DNA of 28,680 nucleotides from positions 1 through 28,680 of IMG/VR virus record IMGVR_UViG_3300025626_000101; one strand, given 5' to 3'. This document shows positions 6,747 through 13,574 of the stretch, piece after piece. The position numbers were made by a program, and so were the translations under genes. The stretch's first letter is position 1; each line of letters starts with the position of its first letter. Source of the stretch: a virus. Below the pieces are notes generated by a model. It did no database searches. It was not told the DNA's origin and saw nothing but the letters and a program-made list of their open reading frames with translations.

Positions 6747-7175
6747 ATGGCTAATCAAGTAATGGTAGTAAGAGACGTAACATTTAACTGGGCTAAACTA
6801 GTTGATAAACATTCTCCCTTCGGTACACTCCAGTGGGACGTACAAGTTGTTACAGATAATGAAGCAACTAAAGCTCAACTAGAGAGTAGCGGTATTAAGA
6901 TGAAGACAGGTGAGAACAAAACCTGGTATGCTAACATTAAACGTAAAGCGGTTAAGGCTAACGGAGAAGAACAAGATCCACCTAAAGTTATTGACTTAGA
7001 TAAAGAGGAAATGGCTCCAAGTAAAATAAAGAATATGGGTAATGGCACTAAAGGTCATATCAAATTATTCTCTTATGACTGGAATGTAGGTGGTAAGTCA
7101 GGTGTATCTGCTATGTTAGTAGCTCTACAAGTAACAGACTATGTTGCGTATGAAGGGGCAGGTGAAGACTTTTAA
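6747..7175 (+). CDS. ssDNA-binding protein, T7 gp2.5-like, 142 aa
   Basis: The start follows AAAAGGAATAATATA. The protein reads as a single OB-fold domain: strands VMVVRDVTFNWAKLV, LQWDVQVVTD and WYANIKRKAV, then GTKGHIKLFSYDW and SAMLVALQVTDYV. It ends in an acidic tail with a terminal aromatic (GAGEDF), the hallmark by which gp2.5-type proteins contact DNA polymerase and helicase. At 142 residues it is shorter than T7 gp2.5 (232). Its place just before the replication genes matches gene 2.5 in T7. It would coat single-stranded DNA and organise the replisome. Confidence 0.75.
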   Translation: MANQVMVVRDVTFNWAKLVDKHSPFGTLQWDVQVVTDNEATKAQLESSGIKMKTGENKTWYANIKRKAVKANGEEQDPPKVIDLDKEEMAPSKIKNMGNGTKGHIKLFSYDWNVGGKSGVSAMLVALQVTDYVAYEGAGEDF

Positions 7176-7318
7176 TGGATAGTAAATTAATTAGAGTTGA
7201 TACAAGGAATGGGTCTGTATGGATCCTTCCTTCGTATAACGTTAGTTACTACACTACTCAGTTGGCTCAGGTTCTCTGGGCTAACAGATTTACTTTAAGA
7301 AAGAAAGGTACTAAGTAA
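7175..7318 (+). CDS. Small hypothetical protein, 47 aa
   Basis: The ATG at 7175 uses the last base of the upstream stop (TAATG), and its own stop overlaps the next ATG in the same way at 7316-7320. The sequence (MDSKLIRVDTRNGSVWILPS at the start, a basic end LRKKGTK) has no recognised domain. Double coupling is the main evidence. Confidence 0.6.
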   Translation: MDSKLIRVDTRNGSVWILPSYNVSYYTTQLAQVLWANRFTLRKKGTK

Positions 7319-7761
7319 TGAAAGACGATTATGTTTATACCGCAGGTGCAATGGAGCACGTTAGTATTTCAGATATGAATAACTGGCGTGATTACGTAGA
7401 AAAATGTTTGGATGAATGTGACATTAAATGTTTACATCCTACAAGACGTACACCTATTCACGATCAAGAAGCGGATGATGGTATTTCTACTTACAATAAA
7501 CTTAAACGTATCACAGCTCAAGACTTGCTAGATATAAAGAGATCTCGAGTAATCCTAGCGGATTTAAGAGACTCTATGCCTGGAAAAAAATGGGGTACGG
7601 TTATGGAAGTAGCTCAAGCTTATCATTGGGATAAGGTTATAATAGCACTTGTAGATCCTGATCAGTTTAAACATCCATTCATTTACACTTATGCTACAGA
7701 AGTACATTATGATTTACAGGATGCAGTTGATTCTGTAATAGAGTACTACGATGGAGTATAA
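7318..7761 (+). CDS. Nucleoside 2-deoxyribosyltransferase-like protein, 147 aa
   Basis: The Rossmann-like pattern of this family is visible: a first strand leading to YTAGAM (7-12), a helix with IKRSRVILADL ending at D82, then W-G-T-V-M-E97-V in which the Glu is at the place of the catalytic nucleophile, followed by AYHWDKVIIALV. Such enzymes cleave or transfer the N-glycosidic bond of deoxynucleosides or deoxynucleotides and act in salvage or in clearing modified nucleotides. Length is typical. It overlaps the next gene by 11 bases. Substrate cannot be predicted. Confidence 0.75.
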   Translation: MKDDYVYTAGAMEHVSISDMNNWRDYVEKCLDECDIKCLHPTRRTPIHDQEADDGISTYNKLKRITAQDLLDIKRSRVILADLRDSMPGKKWGTVMEVAQAYHWDKVIIALVDPDQFKHPFIYTYATEVHYDLQDAVDSVIEYYDGV

Positions 7762-8236
7762 AGACCTAAAAGTTTTAATAGACTCGGGTAGTAACCATGA
7801 AGATCAAGGTCACTGGATTAGTAATAACCCTATTATTCCAGTGGGCCTTCATGGTTTTGTTTATGCTATACATAATATCCTTGATGACAAGTACTATGTA
7901 GGCAAGAAAAACTTTTTACACGGCGGTAAAAAGAATTATAAAAGAAAGGGGGTTAAAGTACCTAACTATAAGTATGGTACTGAAACTAATTGGAAGACCT
8001 ATACAGGTTCTTCAGCCGAACTTAACTTAGATATAGCTAGAAATGGTATGGATAACTTTTCATTCTTAGTATTAAGGTTATATCAAACTAGAGGCGGACT
8101 ATCTTATGGTGAAGCTAATCTACAACATAAGTTAGACGTATTAACAATGAAAGATGATGATAATAAAGCAAAATTTTATAATGGTAACATTGCTGGTATT
8201 AAATTCATCCCTAAAGAGACAGGAAAACCAACATGA
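7751..8236 (+). CDS. GIY-YIG-type endonuclease, 161 aa
   Basis: G35-F-V-Y38 and K47-Y-Y-V-G51-K-K give a degenerate GIY...YIG pair. WKTYTGSS and a helix lead to DNFSFLVLRLYQ and then SYGE121, matching the conserved catalytic Glu of this superfamily. It resembles stand-alone phage nucleases of the Seg type. It lies where T7 has its endonuclease I (between the ssDNA-binding protein and DNA polymerase genes), and no gp3-like resolvase is visible, so it could be either a homing-type nuclease or a functional replacement. A separately encoded HTH protein follows with an ATGA overlap. Confidence 0.75.
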   Translation: MEYKDLKVLIDSGSNHEDQGHWISNNPIIPVGLHGFVYAIHNILDDKYYVGKKNFLHGGKKNYKRKGVKVPNYKYGTETNWKTYTGSSAELNLDIARNGMDNFSFLVLRLYQTRGGLSYGEANLQHKLDVLTMKDDDNKAKFYNGNIAGIKFIPKETGKPT

Positions 8237-8391
8237 CTTATTGGAAACTAGATAACTATGATGTTAAAATGATAAGAAAATTATCGCAAGAAACTACTAT
8301 ACCTCAGAAAATACTTGCATACAGATTTAATATATCACAAACGATGGTATCATTCATAAAGAATAACCGTCGTAGAGTTAATGTCTCATAA
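8233..8391 (+). CDS. Small helix-turn-helix protein, 52 aa
   Basis: The ATG at 8233 overlaps the nuclease stop. The segment DVKMIRKLSQETTIPQKILA then YRFNISQTMVSFIKNNRRR is a textbook HTH: a first helix, a turn, then the recognition helix SQTMVSFIKN with a basic end. The same motif is common at the C-terminus of phage homing endonucleases. It may serve as a small repressor or as the detached DNA-binding part of the upstream GIY-YIG nuclease. Confidence 0.7.
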   Translation: MTYWKLDNYDVKMIRKLSQETTIPQKILAYRFNISQTMVSFIKNNRRRVNVS

Positions 8392-8689
8392 GAAAAGATT
8401 ATTGATTGCTTACGTTATAGTATTTGGTTTATATTTAATCTTATACTATAATAAAACAAATGATGATCTGACTACAGACAGTGTAGTAATCAATAAAGAA
8501 AAGGTTAAGCCTTATATAATGAAAGAAAATAAGGTTGAAACAAATAAATACTCTATTGAATTACCAGCTAAACGTAGATTTGGTTACAAGCTAGGGGATA
8601 ATCTTAATATAGTATTAACTCCTAGTTTAAGAAATAAAGATGATAGCGCTAATCATGGTGCTATTATTAAATTAGAACTATTATTTTAA
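8381..8689 (+). CDS. Membrane-anchored hypothetical protein, 102 aa
   Basis: The gene overlaps the HTH gene by 11 bases. A basic start (MSHKKR) and a single hydrophobic segment at about residues 7-23 (LLIAYVIVFGLYLILYY) form an uncleaved signal anchor, so the remaining 78 residues would face the periplasm. The soluble part has several beta-type stretches and ends LELLF. No family is recognised. Confidence 0.7.
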   Translation: MSHKKRLLIAYVIVFGLYLILYYNKTNDDLTTDSVVINKEKVKPYIMKENKVETNKYSIELPAKRRFGYKLGDNLNIVLTPSLRNKDDSANHGAIIKLELLF

Positions 8690-8699
8690 AGGAAACACT

Positions 8700-10538
8700 A
8701 TGACAATATATGCGTGGGACATCGAGGCGAATGGCTTCCAAGATGTAGCGGACACAATATGGGTTTCAGTAATGCGTAACTTAGAAACAAAAGAGTTACA
8801 TATATTCAGTGACTATGTTGAAGGTTATCCTGACTTATCTGAATCATTTAAATTATTAGATGAAGCTACAGGTATTATAGCACATAACGGTATGAGATAT
8901 GATCGTGTTGTGTTAGAAAAAGTAACTGGATACGCTATAGATCGTAACAAGATAATTGATACGGTAATATACTCAAGGTTAAATGACTTCCATCGTAAGA
9001 AAACATTTAGAAAACATAGTCTTAAGGCTCTTGCTATACAAGCAGGAGAAGAACAAAAGATGGATTATGATGGTGGCTTTGATAATTACTCTGATGAGAT
9101 GGTGAAATACTGTATAGCAGATGTTGATGCTAATATAGCAGTGTATAACATGCTTATGAAAGAGTATGATAAAATTAAAGAGACTAACCCTAACTACGAT
9201 GATGCTATTAATATCGAACATCAAATGGCTTACTGGTCTAGTGAGCAAATAAAAAATGGTTGGGAAATAAACGAAGAACTGCTGGACAGCACTCTAATTA
9301 AAATAAAAGGCGAACTAAATGAAATCGAAAAACGAGTTGAACCAGGACTTGGAACACTCACAATTACAATTGATAAAGAACCGAAGACAGCTAAATACAA
9401 GAAGAACGGAGAATACACCGCTGTTTCTGCAAGGCTACTCAGCGACTATCTTGGGCGCTATGTTGATGTGTCTGATGCTTTATCTGATAGTCCCCCAATA
9501 AAACCTGAAGAAGAGTTTCAACGTAAAGAAACAGTTGAAGCAAGACTAGGTAATCAAGAACATCTTAAAGAATTTCTGTATACTATAGGGTGGGAGCCAA
9601 CTCAGTGGAACTGGAAGAAAATAAACGGACAGTTTCATAAGGTAAGTCCTAAACTAACTACAGATAGCTTAATAAAACTAGGAGATGTAGGTAAAGATAT
9701 CGATAAGTACTTTACTCTTAGAGCTAGACACAGTATACTTACTGGCTGGAAAGAACATATACATAATGGAAGATTATATGGTGATGTAATTGATATTGGT
9801 GCTGCTACGGGTAGACAAACACACAAGATTATTGCTAATATACCTTCACCTAAAGCTACTTACGGTAGTGATATACGTTCTATGTTTATATCTGCTAAAG
9901 ATAAAGTACTAATCTCAGCTGATGGCGCAGGTTATCAAGCAAGAGTTGTAGCTCACTTTGGTAGAGATGAAGAGATGTCTAATGAAATATTGAAAGGAGA
10001 TATACACCAGAAAAACGCTGATGCTATACAGTGTACTCGCAATGAAGCTAAACCTTTCTTCTTTGCTTTCTTATTTGGTGCAGGTGGAGTTAAACTAGGT
10101 ACTATACTAGGTAGATCCTCTCATGCGGGTAATAAAGCTAAAGATGCTTTCTTAGCTCGATGGCCTGCTCTTGCAAGCTTAACAGAAAAAGTAAAGAACG
10201 TAGCTCAACAACGAGGGTATCTACGTGGCCTTGATGGTCGTCGTATTTATACTGAAGAAGCATATAAAGCATTCAACTACCTTATACAAGGTACTGAAGC
10301 TATACTAATGAAACGTACAATAGTACGTATCAATGAAGCCTTCGAAGCAGAAGGTATTAAAGCGAAGCAATTACTGTTCTATCACGATGAGTGTACTTGG
10401 GAGTTATCTCCTGAAGATGCTATCAAAGCTGAACCCATTATACGTAAGTGGTTTGTTGAAGCTCCTAAAGAATTAGGTGTAGATATAATGGAAGCAGGCG
10501 ATTGTAAAATAGGTAACGATTATTTAGAGGTGCACTAA
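8700..10538 (+). CDS. DNA polymerase, A family, with 3'-5' exonuclease (T7-type), 612 aa
   Basis: Exonuclease motifs are intact: D7-I-E9, N63...D68 in HNGMRYD, and YCIAD141. Polymerase motif A is S-A-D408-G-A-G-Y-Q413-A-R, motif B is R447...K451...F455 followed by FLFGAG, and motif C is H562-D563-E564. It copies the phage genome with the gp4-like helicase. Compared with T7, E480 is Gln413, Y526 is Phe455 (as in E. coli Pol I F762) and Y530 is Phe459. At 612 residues it is shorter than T7 gp5 (704). The DnaJ insert known from HMO-2011-type phages is absent. The start follows AAAGGAAACACT. Confidence 0.95.
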   Translation: MTIYAWDIEANGFQDVADTIWVSVMRNLETKELHIFSDYVEGYPDLSESFKLLDEATGIIAHNGMRYDRVVLEKVTGYAIDRNKIIDTVIYSRLNDFHRKKTFRKHSLKALAIQAGEEQKMDYDGGFDNYSDEMVKYCIADVDANIAVYNMLMKEYDKIKETNPNYDDAINIEHQMAYWSSEQIKNGWEINEELLDSTLIKIKGELNEIEKRVEPGLGTLTITIDKEPKTAKYKKNGEYTAVSARLLSDYLGRYVDVSDALSDSPPIKPEEEFQRKETVEARLGNQEHLKEFLYTIGWEPTQWNWKKINGQFHKVSPKLTTDSLIKLGDVGKDIDKYFTLRARHSILTGWKEHIHNGRLYGDVIDIGAATGRQTHKIIANIPSPKATYGSDIRSMFISAKDKVLISADGAGYQARVVAHFGRDEEMSNEILKGDIHQKNADAIQCTRNEAKPFFFAFLFGAGGVKLGTILGRSSHAGNKAKDAFLARWPALASLTEKVKNVAQQRGYLRGLDGRRIYTEEAYKAFNYLIQGTEAILMKRTIVRINEAFEAEGIKAKQLLFYHDECTWELSPEDAIKAEPIIRKWFVEAPKELGVDIMEAGDCKIGNDYLEVH

Positions 10539-10780
10539 TGCCATACATTGAAAGACAAAGAAGAGAAGAATTATTTGATGACTCACCTAAGACAGCAGGT
10601 GAAATACAATATTTAATAGCTGACATGATACAAGACTATCTTACAGACAAGGGTCCTTATAACTATCAAACACTTAATGATGTTATGGGTGCTTTAGCCG
10701 GAGCTCAAATGGAGTTTTATCGTAAGGTAGTAGCTCCGTATGAAAATAAAAAGGAGTTACTTAATGGATCCGTATATTAG
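10538..10780 (+). CDS. Conserved small phage protein (DUF6899-like), 80 aa
   Basis: MPYIERQRRE at the start, and NDVMGALAGAQMEFYRKVVA followed by PYENKK and NGSVY at the end, fit a widespread phage family of unknown function that I associate with DUF6899. The start shares a base with the DNA polymerase stop (TAATG) and has GAGGTG upstream. The end overlaps the glutaredoxin gene by 17 bases. Its conserved place beside DNA polymerase suggests a replication-linked role, not proven. Confidence 0.75.
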   Translation: MPYIERQRREELFDDSPKTAGEIQYLIADMIQDYLTDKGPYNYQTLNDVMGALAGAQMEFYRKVVAPYENKKELLNGSVY

Positions 10781-11015
10781 AACCCATGTGGTTACTATGT
10801 ATACTAAACCCGACTGTATATTTTGTGAGAAAGCAAAAAACTTATTGCATTCCCAAGATAATTGTGTTATAAATGAGGTTCGACTGGATAAAGAACCTCA
10901 GTTTATAGCTGATGTTAAAGAAAGGTTAGGTAATACTGTTCCACAAATAATAATAGATGGAGTTCACATAGGTGGCTATGATAACTTAGTTAATTATATA
11001 GAATCATGGAGATAG
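10764..11015 (+). CDS. Glutaredoxin, 83 aa
   Basis: A single thioredoxin-fold domain of the glutaredoxin type: MYTKPDCIFC with active-site C18-x2-C21, the cis-proline loop NTVP60QI, and the glutathione-side motif GGYDNL (70-75). The start at 10764 is chosen because AAAAAGGAG precedes it; an in-frame ATG at 10740 lies further inside the upstream gene. It would supply reducing power, classically to ribonucleotide reductase, which is not in this window. Confidence 0.9.
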   Translation: MDPYIRTHVVTMYTKPDCIFCEKAKNLLHSQDNCVINEVRLDKEPQFIADVKERLGNTVPQIIIDGVHIGGYDNLVNYIESWR

Positions 11016-11021
11016 TAGAAG

Positions 11022-11840
11022 ATGAGTACTAATATATACATTGATGGCGACATTTTAGTATACCAATCTATTTGGGGTGCTAAAAATAAAAAGGATATTA
11101 AAAAGAAACTAGACCAAACAATAGCTGGACTAATGTCAGACCTTGAAGGAGGTAACGGCATGATAGCTATTAAAGGTATAGGTAACTTTAGAAAAGATAT
11201 TTACCCTTTGTATAAAGGTAATAGAAAGAAAGAGTTAACTCAGGAAGAAAAAGATTTCTTTGAGTATGCTTATAATTATCTTAAAGATGACTGGAAGTCT
11301 GTAACCGCAGATGATATGGAAGCTGATGATTTATTAGCTATATGGCAGACAGAAGAACCTGGTATTATAGTTAGTATAGATAAAGATATGTTACAAGTAC
11401 CAGGATTACACTATAATACACGAAGAAAGGATTACACTAATATAACCAAAGAGGAAGCTTCATTATTACTACATACTCAAGTAATGATGGGTGACTCAAC
11501 AGACAACATACCTGGCCTTAAGGGTATAGGTAAAGTTAAAGCAGCAAAGGTATTAGAAGGAATACCTATGGATAGACACTTATCTACTGTAAGAGAGTTT
11601 TGGAAGAAACACTTTGGTAGAGGTTGGGAAGATAATATGCAACTCAACATGGATTTAATATACTTAAGGAGAACACTCAATGATCGCTATGATATCCGAA
11701 CAGGACGAAGAGCTATTAAAGAATTACAACATAAAGGTGGAAAGGAATTGGAATCACCCCGACGAGTATCAAGCGACGTTCGTGAAGGGTTGGGTGAATG
11801 TAATGACAACAGGGGAGACGAGAGAACAAGCAGTATATAG
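11022..11840 (+). CDS. 5'-3' exonuclease (T7 gp6-like, FEN/PIN fold), 272 aa
   Basis: Metal-binding acidic residues appear in family order: D8-G-D10, D97-D-M-E100-A-D102-D103, S-I-D120-K-D122 and G157-D158-S-T-D161-N-I-P-G, followed by the helix-hairpin-helix region LKGIGKVKAAKVLEG. It removes RNA primers and degrades host DNA in T7-type phages. The last 53 residues (220-272) overlap the next gene in another frame. They are Arg/Gly/Glu-rich with codons such as CGA, CCC and GGG that are rare in the rest of the gene, so this tail is probably not a folded conserved part. Confidence 0.9.
   Translation: MSTNIYIDGDILVYQSIWGAKNKKDIKKKLDQTIAGLMSDLEGGNGMIAIKGIGNFRKDIYPLYKGNRKKELTQEEKDFFEYAYNYLKDDWKSVTADDMEADDLLAIWQTEEPGIIVSIDKDMLQVPGLHYNTRRKDYTNITKEEASLLLHTQVMMGDSTDNIPGLKGIGKVKAAKVLEGIPMDRHLSTVREFWKKHFGRGWEDNMQLNMDLIYLRRTLNDRYDIRTGRRAIKELQHKGGKELESPRRVSSDVREGLGECNDNRGDERTSSI
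11665..11670 (+). promoter_or_regulatory. Ribosome-binding site inside the exonuclease gene
   Basis: AAGGAG lies eight bases upstream of the ATG at 11680, within the exonuclease coding region. It supports real translation of the out-of-frame ORF that overlaps the exonuclease end by 161 bases. Confidence 0.7.
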
Positions 11841-11943
11841 ACTGAAAGAAATGTTAGCAGGTGAAATCTTAATTAACAATCCTAAGTTAAGTGTTGAAGC
11901 TGCTTTCGAACAATTAATAATGTGTAACAAGCTAGGAGTATAG
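11680..11943 (+). CDS. HicB-like small protein, 87 aa, overlapping the exonuclease gene
   Basis: The region NYNIKVERNW...EYQATFVKGW...TTGETREQAVYRLKEML resembles the HicB antitoxin fold: strand, strand, then a turn with T-x-G-x-T-x-E/x-A and a helix. No HicA toxin is visible beside it. A strong AAGGAG supports the start; an ATG at 11689 is an alternative. Two thirds of the gene lies outside-frame within the exonuclease gene, and it stops two bases before the primase-helicase gene. Role unknown: orphan antitoxin, regulator or small replisome factor. Confidence 0.7.
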   Translation: MIAMISEQDEELLKNYNIKVERNWNHPDEYQATFVKGWVNVMTTGETREQAVYRLKEMLAGEILINNPKLSVEAAFEQLIMCNKLGV

Positions 11944-11945
11944 CG

Positions 11946-13544
11946 ATGGGTAGAATAATTAGAAAAACTAACTGTGATTCATGTGGTTCAACTAATAATA
12001 AATGTGAATACGATGACGGATCTACATGGTGTTTCACCCCAGACTGTGAAGGTAATAAAAAGGCATTTAATAATAAAGAAGAAAGTGTTGTTGTACCAAT
12101 AAAGTCTTTACCCTTTGGTACATCAGCTGAACGCAATATATCTAGTAAGATATGTGAGATGTTTGGTGTTAAGCGAGAGGTATCTTCATCAGGAGGTACT
12201 AGCGCAGTATACTACCCTTACTATGAAAACAATGTAGTAGTTGGTAGTAAGAAAAGATTGTTCCCTAAAGACTTTAGAGTAGAAGGTAAACTACCTCTTA
12301 CTTTGTTCGGTCAGAATATCTTTTCAGGTGGTGGCAAGCGTATTGTTATCACTGAAGGTGAAGAAGATACACTAGCAGTAGCTGAAGCATATAGTAAGTA
12401 TAGCACAGGTGTAGTCTATCCTGTAGTATCAATACCTTCTGCTTCTAATTTAAAGGCTGTGGTAGAGAACAGAGATTACTTAAGATCATTTGAAGAAGTA
12501 ATATTGTTTATAGATACAGACGAAGCAGGTAAAATAGCTGTGGATAAGTTGGCTAATGCTATTGGCTTTGATAAAGTAAAGGTAGCTAAGACACAACACA
12601 AAGATGCTTCAGAAGCTTTAACTGAATCAGGTCACATGATACTATTAAGAGGTATATGGGATGCCCAACAATATAGTCCTCAAGGTATTCTTACTGGTGA
12701 AGACTTATGGGGTAAACTAATAGAGTATAATGATATTGAATCTTTACCTTACCCGGAATGCTTCTCAGGTTTAAATGATAAGATTAAAGGTATGAGGCTA
12801 GGTGAAATAAGTCTATGGGTTTCAGGTACAGGTGCAGGTAAGTCTACTATGCTCAGAGAAATAGTATTAGATATTATTGATAAGACAAATGATAAAGTAG
12901 GTATTATAGCTTTGGAAGAAAGCCCCGCTGAAACCACACGTAAGCTTGCAGGTATGGTAATAAATAAAAATCCTGCTGCAGATAAAATAGAGTTAGATGA
13001 ACTCAGAGTAGGCTTTGATAAGTTTAAAGATAGAGTATTAGTGTTAGATCACTGTGGTTCTATGGCTAATGGTATTATATCTCAGCTAGAATACATGGCA
13101 CTATCTGGTTGTAAGTACTTGTTTATCGATCACATAACTATACTAGTATCTGAAGGTTCCGATGGACTAACGGGTAACGAAGCTATAGATAAAGTAATGA
13201 ATGATCTACTAAGAATAACTAAACAACATAACGTTTGGATAGGCTTAGTGTCTCACTTACGTAAGATGTCTACTACAGGTCAATCATTTGAAGAAGGTAG
13301 ATTACCTACTGTAGATGATATACGTGGTTCTGGTTCTATCAAACAAATATCACATGACATACTAGCATTTGCTCGTAATATAACTGCAGATCAAGAAGAA
13401 GAAAGAAACACAATTAAACTTTCAGTATTAAAATCAAGATATACTGGTAAGACAGGTCCAGCAGGTACTTGTAAGTTTGATTATGATACAGGTAGATTAC
13501 AAGATGGATTGTATGATGATATGTTGGACGGCCTTAATCTATAA
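11946..13544 (+). CDS. Primase-helicase, T7 gp4-like, 532 aa
   Basis: All gp4 parts are present. A zinc-binding domain has C10-x2-C13 and C29-x4-C34. The TOPRIM primase core has ITE137GEED and FID190TD192E. The RecA-like helicase has Walker A G294-TGAGK299-ST and Walker B YLFID395H, followed by WIGLVSHLRK and the C-terminal RGSGSIKQISHDILAFARN. It unwinds the fork and primes lagging-strand synthesis with the DNA polymerase encoded at 8700. Length is close to T7 gp4 (566). No clear internal start for a short helicase-only form was identified. Confidence 0.95.
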   Translation: MGRIIRKTNCDSCGSTNNKCEYDDGSTWCFTPDCEGNKKAFNNKEESVVVPIKSLPFGTSAERNISSKICEMFGVKREVSSSGGTSAVYYPYYENNVVVGSKKRLFPKDFRVEGKLPLTLFGQNIFSGGGKRIVITEGEEDTLAVAEAYSKYSTGVVYPVVSIPSASNLKAVVENRDYLRSFEEVILFIDTDEAGKIAVDKLANAIGFDKVKVAKTQHKDASEALTESGHMILLRGIWDAQQYSPQGILTGEDLWGKLIEYNDIESLPYPECFSGLNDKIKGMRLGEISLWVSGTGAGKSTMLREIVLDIIDKTNDKVGIIALEESPAETTRKLAGMVINKNPAADKIELDELRVGFDKFKDRVLVLDHCGSMANGIISQLEYMALSGCKYLFIDHITILVSEGSDGLTGNEAIDKVMNDLLRITKQHNVWIGLVSHLRKMSTTGQSFEEGRLPTVDDIRGSGSIKQISHDILAFARNITADQEEERNTIKLSVLKSRYTGKTGPAGTCKFDYDTGRLQDGLYDDMLDGLNL

Positions 13545-13546
13545 TT

Positions 13547-13569
13547 GAAGTCCATTATTAAAAGGGAAT
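13547..13569 (+). promoter_or_regulatory. Candidate phage RNA polymerase promoter P3
   Basis: Third copy of the AGTCC-N2-TATTAAAAGGGA element, beginning three bases after the primase-helicase stop; +1 would be 13564. GGGAATACCC gives a short 5' hairpin (GGG/CCC, AATA loop). The RNA polymerase start codon at 13575 follows after only 11 bases, so the leader is extremely short. It is placed to let the polymerase boost its own gene. Confidence 0.6.
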
Positions 13570-13574
13570 ACCCA

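Noticed and set aside
8700-10538. HMO-2011-type phage assignment
   Set aside because: The DNA polymerase lacks the central DnaJ-like insert that marks that group, and a T7-type RNA polymerase is present.
13545-13574. TTG start extending the RNA polymerase by 10 residues
   Set aside because: The extension would be the promoter-like repeat translated in frame; ATG 13575 gives a normal N-terminus.
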